DNA of 64,000 nucleotides from Balaenoptera acutorostrata. Its lineage: Eukaryota > Chordata > Mammalia > Artiodactyla > Balaenopteridae. How positions within the stretch are numbered: position 1 is the stretch's first letter; every line of letters starts with the position of its first letter. The position numbers and the translations under genes were made by a program. This document shows positions 21,751 through 33,904 of this stretch, one piece after another. The stretch spans positions 37,260,269-37,324,268 of the forward strand of contig NC_080075.1 of NCBI RefSeq assembly GCF_949987535.1, in the 5' to 3' direction. A model generated the notes under the pieces. The model did not search any database. It had not been told where the DNA came from and was given only the letters and a program-made list of their open reading frames with translations.

Positions 21751-23712
21751 GAGCTTTATTTTTTACAGCTATTCTACAGAACTCCTACAGTACTGCTAAT
21801 GTTCTGCTTTCTTCCATGAGCCAGGAGAGTCTACCAAAAGAATGGATGAAATGAATTCTTCCCTTCTCCAAGTATAAAGTCTCTGGAGGCCAGCACAAAT
21901 CATTTTTGCAAAGCACCCATCTCTCTGGGCCATAAGGACCATCAACAAACATGTGGTTCTTCGGTCAGCTCTTCTGACGTTTCATCACATTTAACCAACT
22001 CAGCAATTTGATGAAGCCCAAACTCTAGGAAGAGAAGTCGAAGAGAAGTTTTAAGCAACAGTGGCTTAGTTTCACTGGCTGGGCCATAAGCTACCAAGGT
22101 TGCATAATTTAGAATTTTCCCAAGAGCTGAAAGAACTGCGTGTGTTCCCTACTCTTCAGTATCAGGAAGGAGAGATTAAGTGAATGTTTTCAGCTTCACA
22201 GGAAAAGGTAATAAAAATACAAGTGTATTTTGGGTCAGGTTCAATTTCTGCTTGATTCTTCCAAATCTCTCTGAAGAAAATAGATTGTAGCACAACAGAA
22301 ACTTTGGCACCCAAGCAGATAAGATTCTTCACCACAACCCGTGTAGTTATCAGTTCTCCAATACAAACCTAATTACATACAGTGATGAATTCAGCGAGCT
22401 TAATAAAATGGGGGGAAAGTTAAAGATAGTGGGTCAGATGTGTCAGTCATAGTAAGACTATCATTAGTTACTATTTTAATGGTTCATTTGATTAAATGCT
22501 GAGCTATTGTCTTGTAATTATGTGTATTCAAGGGAAAAATCCTCAAGTTCAATTAGGAGTGTATCTTTTACTGCACTATGTTTAATGAAGTCACAACATC
22601 ATCATAATAAGCAAGGAATAATGGAAATCTTCCTTTGAAATTGCAGTAGAAGTATTTGCAGAGAAGTAGCTGGCATGTGTAATATGATGAGTTCCCTTAA
22701 ATGGCTCATCTGTTGATCAAAAAAGCAAATGATATAAGTGGATACTGCTAGGCAGGAACATGTGGACACAGCTGGAGTGTCATGTGTCACGGTTCCAGTC
22801 ATTGCCAGCTGGCGGTCACACAAAGGCAGGCCAAGCCAAACAATTACTGTTATTCATAAGAGCAAATGTGCATTCCATACACACAGTGCAGGCTTTATGA
22901 AATAACTGAGCATTCAGATGCATCCAGACAGCCGAGCTGTTTTTTCATCACTTGTCCCTGGGTGCCAGGCCAATATGGCAAACTGACTCTGCTATTCAGA
23001 AACCCTTATCTTTACCCAATTAACCAAATCACTGTGACGTTTGAGAGTTCTTCATGCACTTTGCTGAGCGCGTCAAACCAGCAGTCTTTACCAGGCAGCA
23101 GATGCACAGCTTCTGGAAACAATCTGCTTTCATTCTTTTTTTTTTGAGCTGTAAATACCCTGTTAGACCACTGCCCGTTACATGCCAGAGCCTGGAATCC
23201 ATCTGCAACATCTGAACATACATCTGAACATCTAGTCCTCAACTCCATGTGCCTGTGTGATGGATGTCTTCCAAGATGTTGCCTTGGGAGGGTCAAGGAT
23301 AGCCAAAAGGCAGGCAGAAGGGATTCATACTCTTGTTTAGGGGAAAAAATAAATTAAATGGGAGAACATTCCAAAAGATAGTCTAGTAATGTACTGAAAT
23401 GAGAATCCCTGGATTACTTAAAATATAGACACCAAAGGAAGGAGGAGTAATATGGAGCTGTTTGTTTTTTTCATAATTTTCATCTATTTTCTTAAAATAA
23501 AATGTAGCCATAACTCCCTGCCTATTATTTCTTTCAAGAGACAAGGTCACAGGCACATGTGAAAATGTATGCCATCATGTAACTGCTTACAGCCATGTGA
23601 GAATAAAAAGGATCCTGGGGAGAAGGTTTCACTGCAATAGGTGAATGTTTATATCTCATTTCTCCAAAGAAGATACTTGGTCTCCCTCCAAAGAGGGGTA
23701 CTTGGTCTACAC
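21751..23712. other. Unassigned DNA, about 2 kb, partly candidate conserved noncoding
   Basis: No repeat family recognised. The AT-rich part from 22150 to 22860 carries homeodomain-core-like TAAT sites and no transposon signature. There is no splice-bounded open frame. See findings. Confidence 0.45.
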
Positions 23713-24027
23713 CAGCACTGTCCACTAGAAATAGAATGTGAGCCATATTTGTGACTTAAAATTTTCTGGTAGCCATACTCAATAAAGAAACAAGTGGAAT
23801 TAATTTTAACAAAATATTTTATTTAATTCAACATATCTAAGATATTATCACTTCAACATATAATCAACATTAAAGTATTAATGAGATATTTTACATTTTT
23901 TTGTACTAAGTCTTGAAGTCTGGTGTGTATTTTACATGTATAACACATCTGAATTTGGACTAGCCACATCTCAAGAGCTTCATAGCCACGTGTGGCCCAT
24001 GGCTCCTGTTTTGGATGTGCAGCGCTA
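23713..24027. mobile_element. Non-autonomous hAT element (MER3/Charlie-group-like)
   Basis: The left end 'cagcactgtccactagaaat' and the complement of the right end 'tagcgctgcacatcc' are imperfect terminal inverted repeats of the CAGCRCTGTCCA type. The interior ('gtgagccatatttgtgactt', 'catagccacgtgtggcccat') is typical of these short hAT elements. No coding capacity. I see no matching 8-bp duplication. Confidence 0.7.
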
Positions 24028-24094
24028 GACTTTTGGCGGTGGTGATTTCGAGTATGCCCAAGCACGCTTTGCCCAGTGCCAAGGGGTAACATCT

Positions 24095-24260
24095 AATACA
24101 CTGACTGAAGAGTCAAATACTCTGTTTCTGGTCTTAGCTCTACTGTCAACCTTCCTCCTGCTCAGTTAATTCATCCATAAAATGGAGATAATAGCAACCA
24201 CCTTAACACCTCTGTTAAGTTTTCTATAAGAGTTCAAGTTAAATAAAAGAAGACTATTTT
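24095..24260 (+). mobile_element. MIR SINE
   Basis: 'ctggtcttagctctactgtc', 'ttaattcatccataaaatgg' and 'agataatagcaacca' match sense MIR. Confidence 0.7.
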
Positions 24261-25084
24261 AAGAAACAGTGTCTATAAACATTAGACTAAGCAAACACCT
24301 AAACACTTGTCCACAGTAGCTGAACGTTCTAATAAGTAAGGAAAACCATTCTGTTCCTTAATTCTCTGTTCCCTGTTATTCCTTTCATAGGATAGGTTTT
24401 AAATCAGATAAGATTTTAAAGGCTAAAGCCCCCCTCATTACCTATAAAGGTCTGTGGAGGATTTTTTACATATCCAAGATTTTTAAAGTCACCATGGTAA
24501 GGTCACCATTCTTTTGTATAGGGGGTTTTCTTTCAATAGCTGATCCCCATATAGGCATGGATTCCAGTTTTCCTCTGAAACCCAAGATGACACTGGCAGC
24601 ACATTATTCAAGAGAGGCTAGGCTTGTGGGGTGTGCCTTTGCCGTTGTGCTTCATTTGTGTGACGCTCAGAACATTTAAGGTCACCATTTCCCTCAGTCC
24701 TGGCTGTCTCAGAGCCCGCTGCCCCTTACCTTGCACCTCTCCTGCTGTTTTGGTTGTGTGAGGACAAGTGAACAGTTTGCCTTTGGATTCTCCACATTGA
24801 AGTATATTAGCCAACAGACATACCAGCAGCTCCAGCCCATAAGGCACCAAATCAAAGGCCATCAACATTTTATGCCATAGTTACAATACATAGCATTAAA
24901 TGTTTGTCAAGACTAATACTGCTGGTAACAATGACAACCATCTTTGTATGTATAGAGACTAATTTACTTAAATTCAAAATCAGAATCATGAGGGTAATGC
25001 TTCTACACAGTGCCTTAAATTCTAAAAGAATTTTCAGATTGGTTACACTTGTTCCTAAGTATATTATCGTTTTTTATGCTATTT
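24261..25084. other. Unassigned DNA
   Basis: No repeat recognised. A minus-strand frame (24608-24868) contains a good-looking donor (AAG then GTAAGG near 24733), but there is no acceptor or recognisable protein, so I do not call an exon. Confidence 0.45.
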
Positions 25085-27365
25085 AAATGGGACTACTTTC
25101 TTAATTTCTCTTTCTGATAGTTTATAGCTAGTGTATAGAAACCCAACTGATTTCTGTGTATTGATTTTGTATCCTGCAACTTCACTGAATTCATTTATTA
25201 GTTTTAACAGTTTTTGGAGTCTTCAGGATTATCTATATATACTATTATGTCATCTGCAAATAGAGACGGTTTTACTTCTTCCTTTCCACTTTGGATGCCT
25301 TTTATTTCTTTTTCTTGCCTAATTGTCTGGCTAGGACTTCCAGTACTATGAATGTAAGTGACAAGAGTAGACATTCTCGTTTTGTTCCTGATGTTAAAAG
25401 AAAAGTTTTTAGCTTTTCACTGTTGAGTATGATGTTAACTGTGGGCTTGTCATATATGGCCTTTATTATATTGAAGTATGTTCCTTCTATACCCAGTTTG
25501 TTGAGAGTTTTTATCATGATAGTGTATTGAATTTTGTCCAATGCTTTCCTGCATCTATTGAGATGATCATATGACTTTTATCCTCCATTATGTTTATGTA
25601 GTGTGTCACATTGATTGATTTACGGATATTGAATCATATTTGCATCCTGGGAATAAATCCCACTTGATCATGGTGTATGAATCTTTTAATGCATTGTTGA
25701 ATTAAGTTTGCTAATATTTTGTTGAGAATTTTTACATCTATGTTCATCAGGGATACTGGCCTGTGATTTTCTTTTCCTGTAGTGTCCTTGTCTGACTTTG
25801 GTATCAGGGTAATGGTAGCCTCATAAAATGACTTTGGAAGTGTTCCCTCCTCTTCTATTTTTTGGAAGAGTTTGAGAAGGATTGGTGCTAATTCTTCTTT
25901 AAGTGTTTGGTAGAATTCACCATTGAAGCCATCTGGTGCCCGGCTTTTCTTTATTGGGAGGGTTTTGATTACTGATTCAATCTCCTAACTAGTAATTGGT
26001 TTGTTCAGATTTTGCATTTATGCTTCAGTCTTGGTAGGGTGTATGTTTTAAGGATCTACCCATTTTTTCTGGGGTGTACAAATTGTTGGCACATAATTGT
26101 TCACAGTAACTCCTTAGGATTCTTTGTACTTGTGTGGGGTCAGTTGTAATGTCTCCTCTTTCATTTCTAATTTTATTTGCTTGAGTTTTCTCTCTTTTTC
26201 TCCTGGTAAATTTAGCTAAAGGTTTGTATATATTTTTTTATCTTTTCAAAAACAAACCAGTTTTTGTTTCATTAATCATTTCTATTGTCTTTTTAGACTT
26301 TATTTCATTTATTTCCACTCTGATCTTTGTTAATTTCTTCCTTTGACTAACTTTGGGCTTAGTTTTTCTTCTTTTTCTCTTTTTTGAAGTGTAAAGTTAG
26401 GTTATTTATTTGAGCTCTTTCTTTTTTCTTAATGTAGGCATTTATTGCTATAAAATTCCCTCTTAGAACTGCTTTTGCTGCATCCCATACTTTTTGGTAT
26501 ATTGTGTTTCCATTTTCATTTGCCTCAAGATATTTTTAAGTTTCTCTTTTGATTTCTCCTTTGTCCCATTGGTTGTTCAGGAGCATGTTGTTTGATCCCC
26601 ATACATCTGTGTATTTTCTAGCTTTCTTCTTGTAATTGATTTCTAGTTTCATCCTACTATGGTCAGAAAAGATGCTTGATATGATTTCAATTTTCTTAAA
26701 TTTATTAAGACTTGTTTTGCGACCTATCATATCCTGGAGAATGCTCCATGTGCATTTGAGAAGAATGTGTATTCTGCTGCTGTTGGATGGAGGTTCTGTA
26801 TGGATCTGTCCATCTGATTTAACAAGTAGTTTAAGTCCAATGTTTCCTTACTGATTTTCTGTCTGGATGATCTATTCATTGTTGAAAATGGATATTGAAG
26901 TCCCCTAATATTATTGTATTGATGTGTATTCTTTCCTTCAGGTTTGTTAATATTTGCTTTATATATTTGTGTACTCCTGTGTTGAGATGATGAGCGCATA
27001 AGTGTTTACTGATGTTATAGCCTCTTGATGAATTGATACTTTATCGCCATATAATATCTTCTTTGTCTCTTATTACAGTCTTTGAGTAAAGTCTATTTTG
27101 TCTGATATAAGTATAGGTACCTCTGCTTTCTTTTGGTTTCCATTTGCATGGAATATATTTTCCCATTCCTTCACTTTCAGTATATGTGCTTCCTTAAAGC
27201 TGAAGTGAGTCTCTCGTAAGCAGCATATAGTTAAGTCTTGTTCTTCTATCCATTCAGCCACAGTATGCCTTTTGATTGGAGAATTTAGCTCATTTACATT
27301 TAAAATCATGATTGCTAGGTATGGACTTACTATTGCCATTTTGTTAATTATGATTGTTCAGTATT
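25085..27365 (-). mobile_element. LINE-1 ORF2 relic, 2.3 kb, antisense
   Basis: Reads antisense from the reverse-transcriptase region to the start of ORF2. A minus-strand frame at 27073-27339 has the endonuclease start (LNVNELNSPIKRHTVAEW, then CCLRETHF with the catalytic-type Glu). The frame at 26727-26999 has AAEYTFFSNAHGAFSRI, the distal endonuclease part. Reverse-transcriptase landmarks lie at about 25540-25830. Several frameshifts. Neither 3' UTR nor 5' UTR is present, so it is truncated at both ends or its ends are too diverged to see. Confidence 0.9.
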
Positions 27366-27581
27366 TCCTGAATGAGTGAATGGATGAATAAATGACTTAA
27401 ATACTTATTGAACTGAAAGTTTTCTTACCATTTATTTTCCCAAATCATTAGTACAAAGTTTTAATTGAATAAAATGCTTCTTTCCCCACAAGTGATTATA
27501 ATACAATGACACTCATCTTTGAAAAATCATGCCTCAGTTTGCCACAAGGCTTTAAATTTAAAGGCACACTGACAGAAATTG

Positions 27582-27653
27582 CCAGTGGTAGCTCAGCTGG
27601 AAGAGCGTAACACCTTAAGCTAGGTGTGGTATGTGGCCTAAAACATGGGACAC
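27582..27653 (+). pseudogene. tRNA-like relic (degenerate)
   Basis: T-A at positions 8-9 is followed by a perfect 4-bp D stem (GCTC ... GAGC, 27591-27606) with an A-box-like 'tagctcagctgg'. A second hairpin pairs ACACC with GGTGT (27610-27627), but its loop is 8 nt rather than 7. The T arm lacks a GGTTCRA box and the acceptor stem barely pairs, so it cannot be a functional tRNA. It is not part of a CHR SINE (no body or tail follows). Confidence 0.4.
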
Positions 27654-27667
27654 TCATGACTGTTTTG

Positions 27668-27812
27668 GTCATTCATTTCATTTATTCATTCAACAAATAC
27701 TACTTGAGTACCCTGTATGTATTGAGGTCTCCAATATGCACTGGGGGGATGTTGATGATCAAAACCCCTAACATGTTCTCTGCCCGCATTGGGCTTGACA
27801 ACTAGTCATTTC
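27668..27812 (-). mobile_element. L2 LINE 3' end, antisense
   Basis: 'ttcatttattcattcaacaa' with 'gagtaccctgtatgtattga' and 'gcactggggggatgttgatg' match the antisense L2 terminus. Confidence 0.72.
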
Positions 27813-30429
27813 CTTCAGAATCTTGGGCACAAGATGTGATGAAATTTCTCAGTGTCTGTGGGTCAGAAGATGAAGATGGAGCTTCTTTTGTCTTTCACAT
27901 TAAGACAATTAAATCCCACATTTAACTCTTCCTTCCCCACCCCCTCCACCCCCTGATTTCAGAAGTTTTACTAATAGTACTCATCCATGGAAGCACTCCA
28001 AAAGCATGCCCAAGTTCATTAGAAATGAGTCGCCACTCCCCTGCCTTTTCCAGGAAGGAACAGCCAAGGACACTGAGGGGGAGGTTCACACTTAAACTCT
28101 AGTGGAAGGACCCCAAACCCACATCAGACATCCTGGCTCCCAGGCGTGTGCACACGTCGTGCACCCTCCCTGGCTAAAATCTAAACTGCTTTAGTCACCG
28201 CTCAGGACGCCCGGGGCTCAGTCAGAAACTTGAGCTAAGTGAGGACAGCCCACCTGCAAATGCTCCTTCTCTTCTTTTCATGCTTTTTTCCATGGCTCCT
28301 GACACTTCTTGGCCACCCATCATTTTCCATTTAGTTGTGGGCAGTCTTCTTATCTTCAAAGTGTTTTCCTTCGCCTTGCAGAGGGACGTCTACTCCTAAA
28401 TGAAGTTCTTGGTTTTCTGTGTGTGCCGAGAGCCTCTGCCAGGAGCCCAGCTGCTTTCAGACCCTTGCCACCCGGCCTCCGCCAGCATTTCCGAGTTTCC
28501 ACTACGAGAATAGATTCCTTGGAAGGAGACTTGCTTCTTTTGGGCCACGAGGCCTCTTTTCTGAGAGGGGAGACATAGTGAGAAAACCCAGGAGAGAGCC
28601 GGCTCAGAGGTTCCATGAAAAAGGTTCTTCAGGGCTGTCTTGAACGGTGGTTTTGTGTGTCAGAAGAATCCCTCAGTCTTTCTGGTTTTGGCCAAGGCTC
28701 CCTGCTTCTTCGTGGGATGTTGATGAATTTGTGCCTGGTTCCTCTCTGATGATTACCTCTGTGTTTACACTGGGCTGCCTCGGAGACACTGCTGTATCTT
28801 GAATGCTCATTCAAGGAGAGTAACTCAAGGGCTGACAGCTGGTGAGGTCATTCCACAGTCTCGCCAAGGCCCGTGTGCCATTACAGTGAAGTAATAATGT
28901 ATTTATAACACACCTAACCGCTGATGGCTTCTATTGCTGTGGCTTTTCCCCCTGCATTTGCACAGATGTTTTTTGAGAACTCAAGAATTGGCCTCCAGAA
29001 ACAACCTCCCAGCAAACAAACTCTGTCTGTTGACTCTAGCGGGCGCTTATAATGAGAGTTGTTAGCACGCGGGATTTATGTTTCAAATATCATTTTAATT
29101 TCTCAAGCAGTGTTTTTACCACAAGATGTTAATTCACTGGTGCACTTGAATCCCACAGCCTTTCTCTCTCTCACAATGCGTGCTCTCTCTCACTCTCTCT
29201 CTTTCTTTTTTAATGAAAATATGGACTTGGTTTCTAAGGAAATATTCTCAGTGCCTGATTCATTGAAACGCAGTGCATTCACTTTCCATGGAATTTACTC
29301 TGAAATGTCATAATCTTTTAATTCGATAAATGATGTACCTTTGTGGTTCATTAGGCCCCTCTCTTTATCCCCTAGTAGCACCCTCTTTGTCACACACAAG
29401 GGCTCTGCAATTAGTCCCAACGGGAGCAGTTGATCTTCCCGAGAGACACAAGCTGCTTTTAACATGTATCAGTAAATAATGGGAAAGCATTTAAAAGCAA
29501 CGGTGCACACACTAGGTTGACATCTAGGATGGACTCCTGCGAAAACTGTTGTCAGTCTTGTAAATCTTAATATTTACTGATAGTGGTGGGTTTGACATAA
29601 CACCCCTATTGACTTCACAATTAGCACTCCAGATATGAAAAAAAATAAAAATGTTGGAGATTTTTGTCCTGACAATCTCATATTGTCCCTTTCTTCCCTT
29701 TCCTCTCCTGCAATCCCAAAGGATTTTATCTCTGTTTCTTAGTCCTCTGACTGAATCAGCTGTGGAAGGAAGGCATTACCTTACATGAAGGCATCCCCTT
29801 GGCTCACAAGCCCACTCCGAGGCCCCCAGTGCAAGAGTAAATATTTCTAAATTCATACACATCCTTCCTGGTTTTTCACTAGCCCTGAAACAGGTGACAT
29901 CAACTCTGGGACTTAGACAAGAGGGTAAAATCCTCCCTTCTCTCTTTACCTCCCGAGCTTTCTGTCATCTGGTGCAGTTGGCTTTTGACACACAGCTACT
30001 TCACTGCTGCTTCTGAACAGACAACTCCAAAGCCTCTGCTTGGTCCTGACCCTTGACCTCTTTGAAATTCCAGGCTCTGTAGAGCACAGCCTCCTGGAGG
30101 AGGCTTCTCCCCTGCTAATTTCGCCTCACTCTCCTCTCCAACTTGCCTGCCCACTCTCTTTCCTCCGTTGTTACCTGGTGAATCTTGGGTTGCCTTCTGG
30201 CTCTGGGGCTATACACCCAACTGGGCAATCTTTTCCAACACCACCCCCCCCCCCAGTCCATAGTTTCAATCATATTTCTGTTTCTAGCTCTGACCCTCCC
30301 TTCGCCCACTGAACATGCCAACCTCTAGATGTCTGGGAAGGGGTGAATTTCCCATCCACGGCCTGACTTGTTCTTTTCCCTCCTGTAGTGAATTCTAGCT
30401 CACCAGACATCCTAGTCCTTCACCCAGGA
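27813..30429. other. Unassigned DNA, 2.6 kb, candidate conserved noncoding block
   Basis: No repeat of any age recognised over the longest such run in the window apart from 56-58.7 kb. No splice-bounded open frame. A (TC)n-rich stretch lies at about 29163-29208 and a C run at 30240-30254. The core at 28800-29680 looks like regulatory DNA; see findings. Confidence 0.45.
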
Positions 30430-31240
30430 GGCCCAGATAGAAAGCTCAGCGTCATCTTTGCCCTCTCCTCCTCCTTTGCACCAGCCTCTCCTGCATTCTC
30501 ATCTACTCCCTCACTATGTCTTATTGGTTCTTCCTTTTTCACCGTCCTGAGACACATCAGAATCACCTTGGTGCTTCTAACACAAACTTGCTGGGCCCCA
30601 TCCTGGAGACCGTGATTCAGTACATCTAGGGCCAGGCATCTGTGTTTTGATGAAGTTCTGAGGGATTTGGACACGCAGCCAGGGGGAGAAACACGGCTGG
30701 AAAGACTGGCTCTTCTTTCTGTTTCCACAGAGCCTGCCTGGGGTCAGGCGGGCCCCTCTTCAACCCCCACTTGAGCTTGCCCCCGCCTCCCTGGCTTCCT
30801 TCCTCCGCTTGGACACCCGGCCAGAGGAGCTTTCTAGAGAGGCATGCAGTCGTGTCATTCCCTTGTTTAGAACTGTGGGCTTCTGTTTTCCACCAGCAGT
30901 TCCATACCCCTTATCATGATTGTTCATTTACTCCTTTTCCCCTCTCTGGGCGCCTTCCTGCTACCTTTCCCACCATCAGGAAAGCCAGCTACCCCTTTCT
31001 GTGCCCGGTGGATCATTGTTGCAGCACATGTATTAAAGCTGGAGTTGTTTTTCCAAGTCCAGCTCCAAAGCCAGCTCTCTCACCTGCTGGGGAAGCCCTT
31101 GTTGGTCAGAGGCACGCCCTCCCGCAGCCCAGAGCCCCAGGCCTGCTACTGCTCCCCCCCGACCGCCACCCCCAGAGGAGAGGGACTCCTTCAAGGCAGG
31201 GTCCACTGCCCTCCACGCTCCCCTTGGTGCGCACGCAGAC
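30430..31240 (+). mobile_element. Probable L2 LINE relic, split by a MER5-like element
   Basis: 'gtcgtgtcattcccttgttt' (30849) and the distal 'ccttcaaggcagggtccact' resemble sense L2 landmarks in the right order. A 184-codon plus frame (30771-31325) crosses it. It is Pro/Leu-rich with no family match, which fits a C-rich relic rather than a gene. Confidence 0.4.
30540..30690 (+). mobile_element. MER5A-like hAT fragment
   Basis: 'cacatcagaatcaccttggt', 'acttgctgggccccatcctg' and 'gtgattcagtacatctaggg' follow the MER5A order. No clear terminal repeats. Confidence 0.7.
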
Positions 31241-31377
31241 AAACGCATGTCAGTTTTCACAGAGACTTAGACAGTGTTGTTTCAAGCTAAGGGATAGGGC
31301 AGGTTTCCAACAACAAAAAAATTAGAAATAATGAACATTCTTTTCCTTCATTAGAGCTTTTACCCTCTTTGTTAAAA

Positions 31378-31592
31378 CATTTTAATTTTATACTGGAGTA
31401 GAGTTGACTAACAATGGTGTGCTAGTTTCAGGTGTACAGCAAAGTGATTCAGTTATACTTATACATGTATCTCTTCTTTTTCAAATTCCTTTCCCATTTA
31501 GGTTATTACAGAATATTGAGCAGCCTTCCCCGTGCTGTACGGTAGGTGCTTGTTGGTCATGTGTTTTAAATATAGCAGCGTGTACAAACATA
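31378..31592 (-). mobile_element. LINE-1 3' UTR, antisense
   Basis: 'ctggagtagagttgactaac', 'ctagtttcaggtgtacagca' and 'ggttattacagaatattgag' are the same 3' UTR type as at 3148. Short, 5'-truncated. Confidence 0.85.
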
Positions 31593-31639
31593 CCCAGTGT
31601 GCTATGCACTGGGACCACAGTGGTATGAGTGGGAGAAGG

Positions 31640-31845
31640 ACAAGGGGTCAGAGAGAACAGGGTTCAAACCCCAGCCCTGCTCTTTCCCTCCACGAGACCC
31701 AAGACCAGGCATTTAATATCTGTGTGCCTTCGCCCCTTCGTCTGTAAAATGATGTTAATTATACGTACTTTGCAGGGTTGAAATAAGAATAAAATGGGAT
31801 GGCGTATAAAAAACATCCAGCCCATAGAGGATGCATGACAAATGT
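31640..31845 (+). mobile_element. MIR SINE
   Basis: 'acagggttcaaaccccagcc', 'tctgtaaaatgatgttaatt' and 'cagggttgaaataagaataa' match sense MIR. A short L2-like piece precedes it. Confidence 0.78.
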
Positions 31846-32034
31846 CATTTTCCCTTTTTTCTCTAGGAACCAGGGTGAAGTTTAGTCAGTCCAGTAGGAC
31901 ACCAAAGGACGGTCCTCAACTCCCACAGGAGTCCCACAGTCCCACTTCCACAAGTCTGTTTTCCCTCGGCTTTGTTGAGCCCCCTCACCACTCCCTCCCA
32001 CCTGCAAGTCTTCCTGTGTGTGTAGTGGTAAAGC

Positions 32035-32245
32035 CAAGCATGGAAGCCATGATCTGGACTCAGACTGTTTTAGCTACTGCCTGATCCCAAAGAAATTACT
32101 TAATCTCTGTAGACTTTAGTTTTCTCTTCTGTAAAATGGGGTAGTAATATGATCTATCTCACCATCTTGTCATGAGAATTAATGATATATACACACAGTG
32201 CCTGACACACAGGGCTGGGTATGTAGTAGTTATTATCATTAGAAA
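32035..32245 (+). mobile_element. MIR SINE
   Basis: 'gaaattacttaatctctgta', 'ctcttctgtaaaatggggta' and 'cagtgcctgacacacagggc' match sense MIR to near its 3' end. Confidence 0.8.
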
Positions 32246-33269
32246 AGGGAAGCAAGACTGCTGTCATGTCCTAACCAAGCTGTCGATATTTGGGGACATA
32301 ACCAAGAAAAAAGATGTCCCTCTCTCACTGGTATTTCTTTTCAGGTTGTCTCCTAATACGCTGGGGTTTCCATTTCACCATCTGAGAGAAGAATGACTTA
32401 AATGCTTCTACCCTTTGGTAAATTTTCATTGTGCTATGCAATTTACTGCAATTAATTATAGGATTTAATATAATTATACTTATGTAATTAATTTAATAAG
32501 CCAACTCAATTTAAATTGTCCCCCCCTTTTTTTTTTGCATAGAGTGTGCAGCTCCTCACCCAAGTCATTGCCTCAGGCTTGCAGGAGAGAACTTGGCTTC
32601 CTGCCTGTCTCCAGTGTTTTGGAAAACAGGAAGGGAGAGCCTTCAAGGTGTTATTGGGTCAGCTCTCTTCTTGGATAATTCAAACTTGAGGCTGCAAAGT
32701 AGAATGTGTTTCTCACTGTATACCCTTCTAGGTGTTTCTACCTATGGAAAAAAGCATAAGGCCAAGTTCTTGTGGTCCTCCTGATGAAGCTTAATGACAG
32801 GGCTTACTGGGAACTGCTTTCCAAGCCACAGCGATCCTCTCCTCCCCATGAGGACAAAGGCCATGTTGCTTGGGTCTTTGCCTGTGGGATTTGGAATCCT
32901 AGAAAAGTTTTTTCAACTCAAGACAGCCTAGTAATGAAAGATTACTTCATATTATTAAAGTAAGTGACACGAAAGAAAGGTGGGCCGAGACTCATAGAAC
33001 CATATTACACCATGTTACATGTTGAACAACCTCCCTGTACCAGGAAATTCCATCTGATTTCCTTTAAAGCCAAGGGTTAGTTTGTCCTTTAGAATGGGGT
33101 GAATTTGAAGTTGGAATGTTTTTTCCTGATTCCTGTTTCTCTACAGAAATAATCAGGCTTCGATGCTATGGTTGGTAAGGTCCAAGGCTCGTGTAACACT
33201 GCTCCCTGTGGAAGGAGAATCTTCTCTCTTCCAGATTGCACAGACTAAGGCACAGAAACACAGAGAGTG
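32246..33269. other. Unassigned DNA
   Basis: No repeat recognised except an AT-rich stretch near 32420-32520 and a T run at 32527-32536. Confidence 0.5.
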
Positions 33270-33339
33270 GTTCATGAGCTCTATCATGGTGAAGGCTATT
33301 TTAAATCAATTAATATTTACCATGTTTCTGGCACTGTAA

Positions 33340-33369
33340 TGAATAGTCCTCAGTAAACAGGACTATTCA
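33340..33369. repeat. Perfect 11-bp hairpin
   Basis: The left arm 'tgaatagtcct' pairs exactly with 'aggactattca' across an 8-nt loop (cagtaaac). It sits in weakly L2-like antisense sequence (33310-33350). No T run follows, so it is not terminator-like. Confidence 0.8.
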
Positions 33370-33459
33370 GTCAAGGTAAGCACATCAGTCACAGACACCC
33401 AACAATTAGCACTTACTCTCATTTATGTATCTGTGGATGAGCTCACATTGATCTGATTT

Positions 33460-33770
33460 ATGACGGGCTTGGCTTCAAGCTCCTGAGTGGGTCTAGGTCT
33501 GCTCCACATGCTTCTAATCTACCTTGGCTCAGTGGTTGCCCAAGGCACACAAAGCACAATCCAACTGTGCAAGCATATTTTGTGTCTGTGCTCAGAGTCA
33601 TACCTATTAACATCCTGTTGGCCAAGGAAGCAACACTGCCGAACCCAAAGTTAAGTGGGTGTAACTCCACCCATCATGAAGCCCAAGCAAGTCACAGAGT
33701 GGGGAATGAGGGCGGAAGAGTTGGGAGGGAGTAATTATTTGCTGGGCAATAATATAAGCTACCACAGTCA
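33460..33770. mobile_element. Dispersed repeat, family not resolved
   Basis: 'gctccacatgcttctaatct', 'acatcctgttggccaaggaa' and 'taactccacccatcatgaag' resemble a mammalian interspersed repeat I recall but cannot name. No terminal repeats seen. Confidence 0.35.
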
Positions 33771-33904
33771 CCTATTTACTATGTGCAGGGCAAGGAATTC
33801 AAACTTATCTACTTTTAATGTTTTAGTTAAATTGTATACGAACATAGGAATAATGTACTACCTTAAATAATTTGCATTGTGAATCTTTAGTTTCATGGGA
33901 ATAG

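Noticed and set aside
24608..24868. A minus-strand exon candidate with a GTAAGG donor near 24733
   Set aside because: No acceptor with a pyrimidine tract, no recognisable protein and no partner exon. A single donor-like match is expected by chance.
28309..28643. Overlapping open frames in moderately GC-rich DNA, possibly a first exon or CpG island
   Set aside because: CpG is not dense enough by eye, frames are open on both strands, and there is no start context or splice donor that I trust.
30771..31325. The longest open frame in the window (184 codons, plus strand)
   Set aside because: Composition is Pro/Leu/Ser-rich from C-rich DNA, overlapping frames are also open, no motif or splice context is seen, and the stretch resembles a decayed L2.
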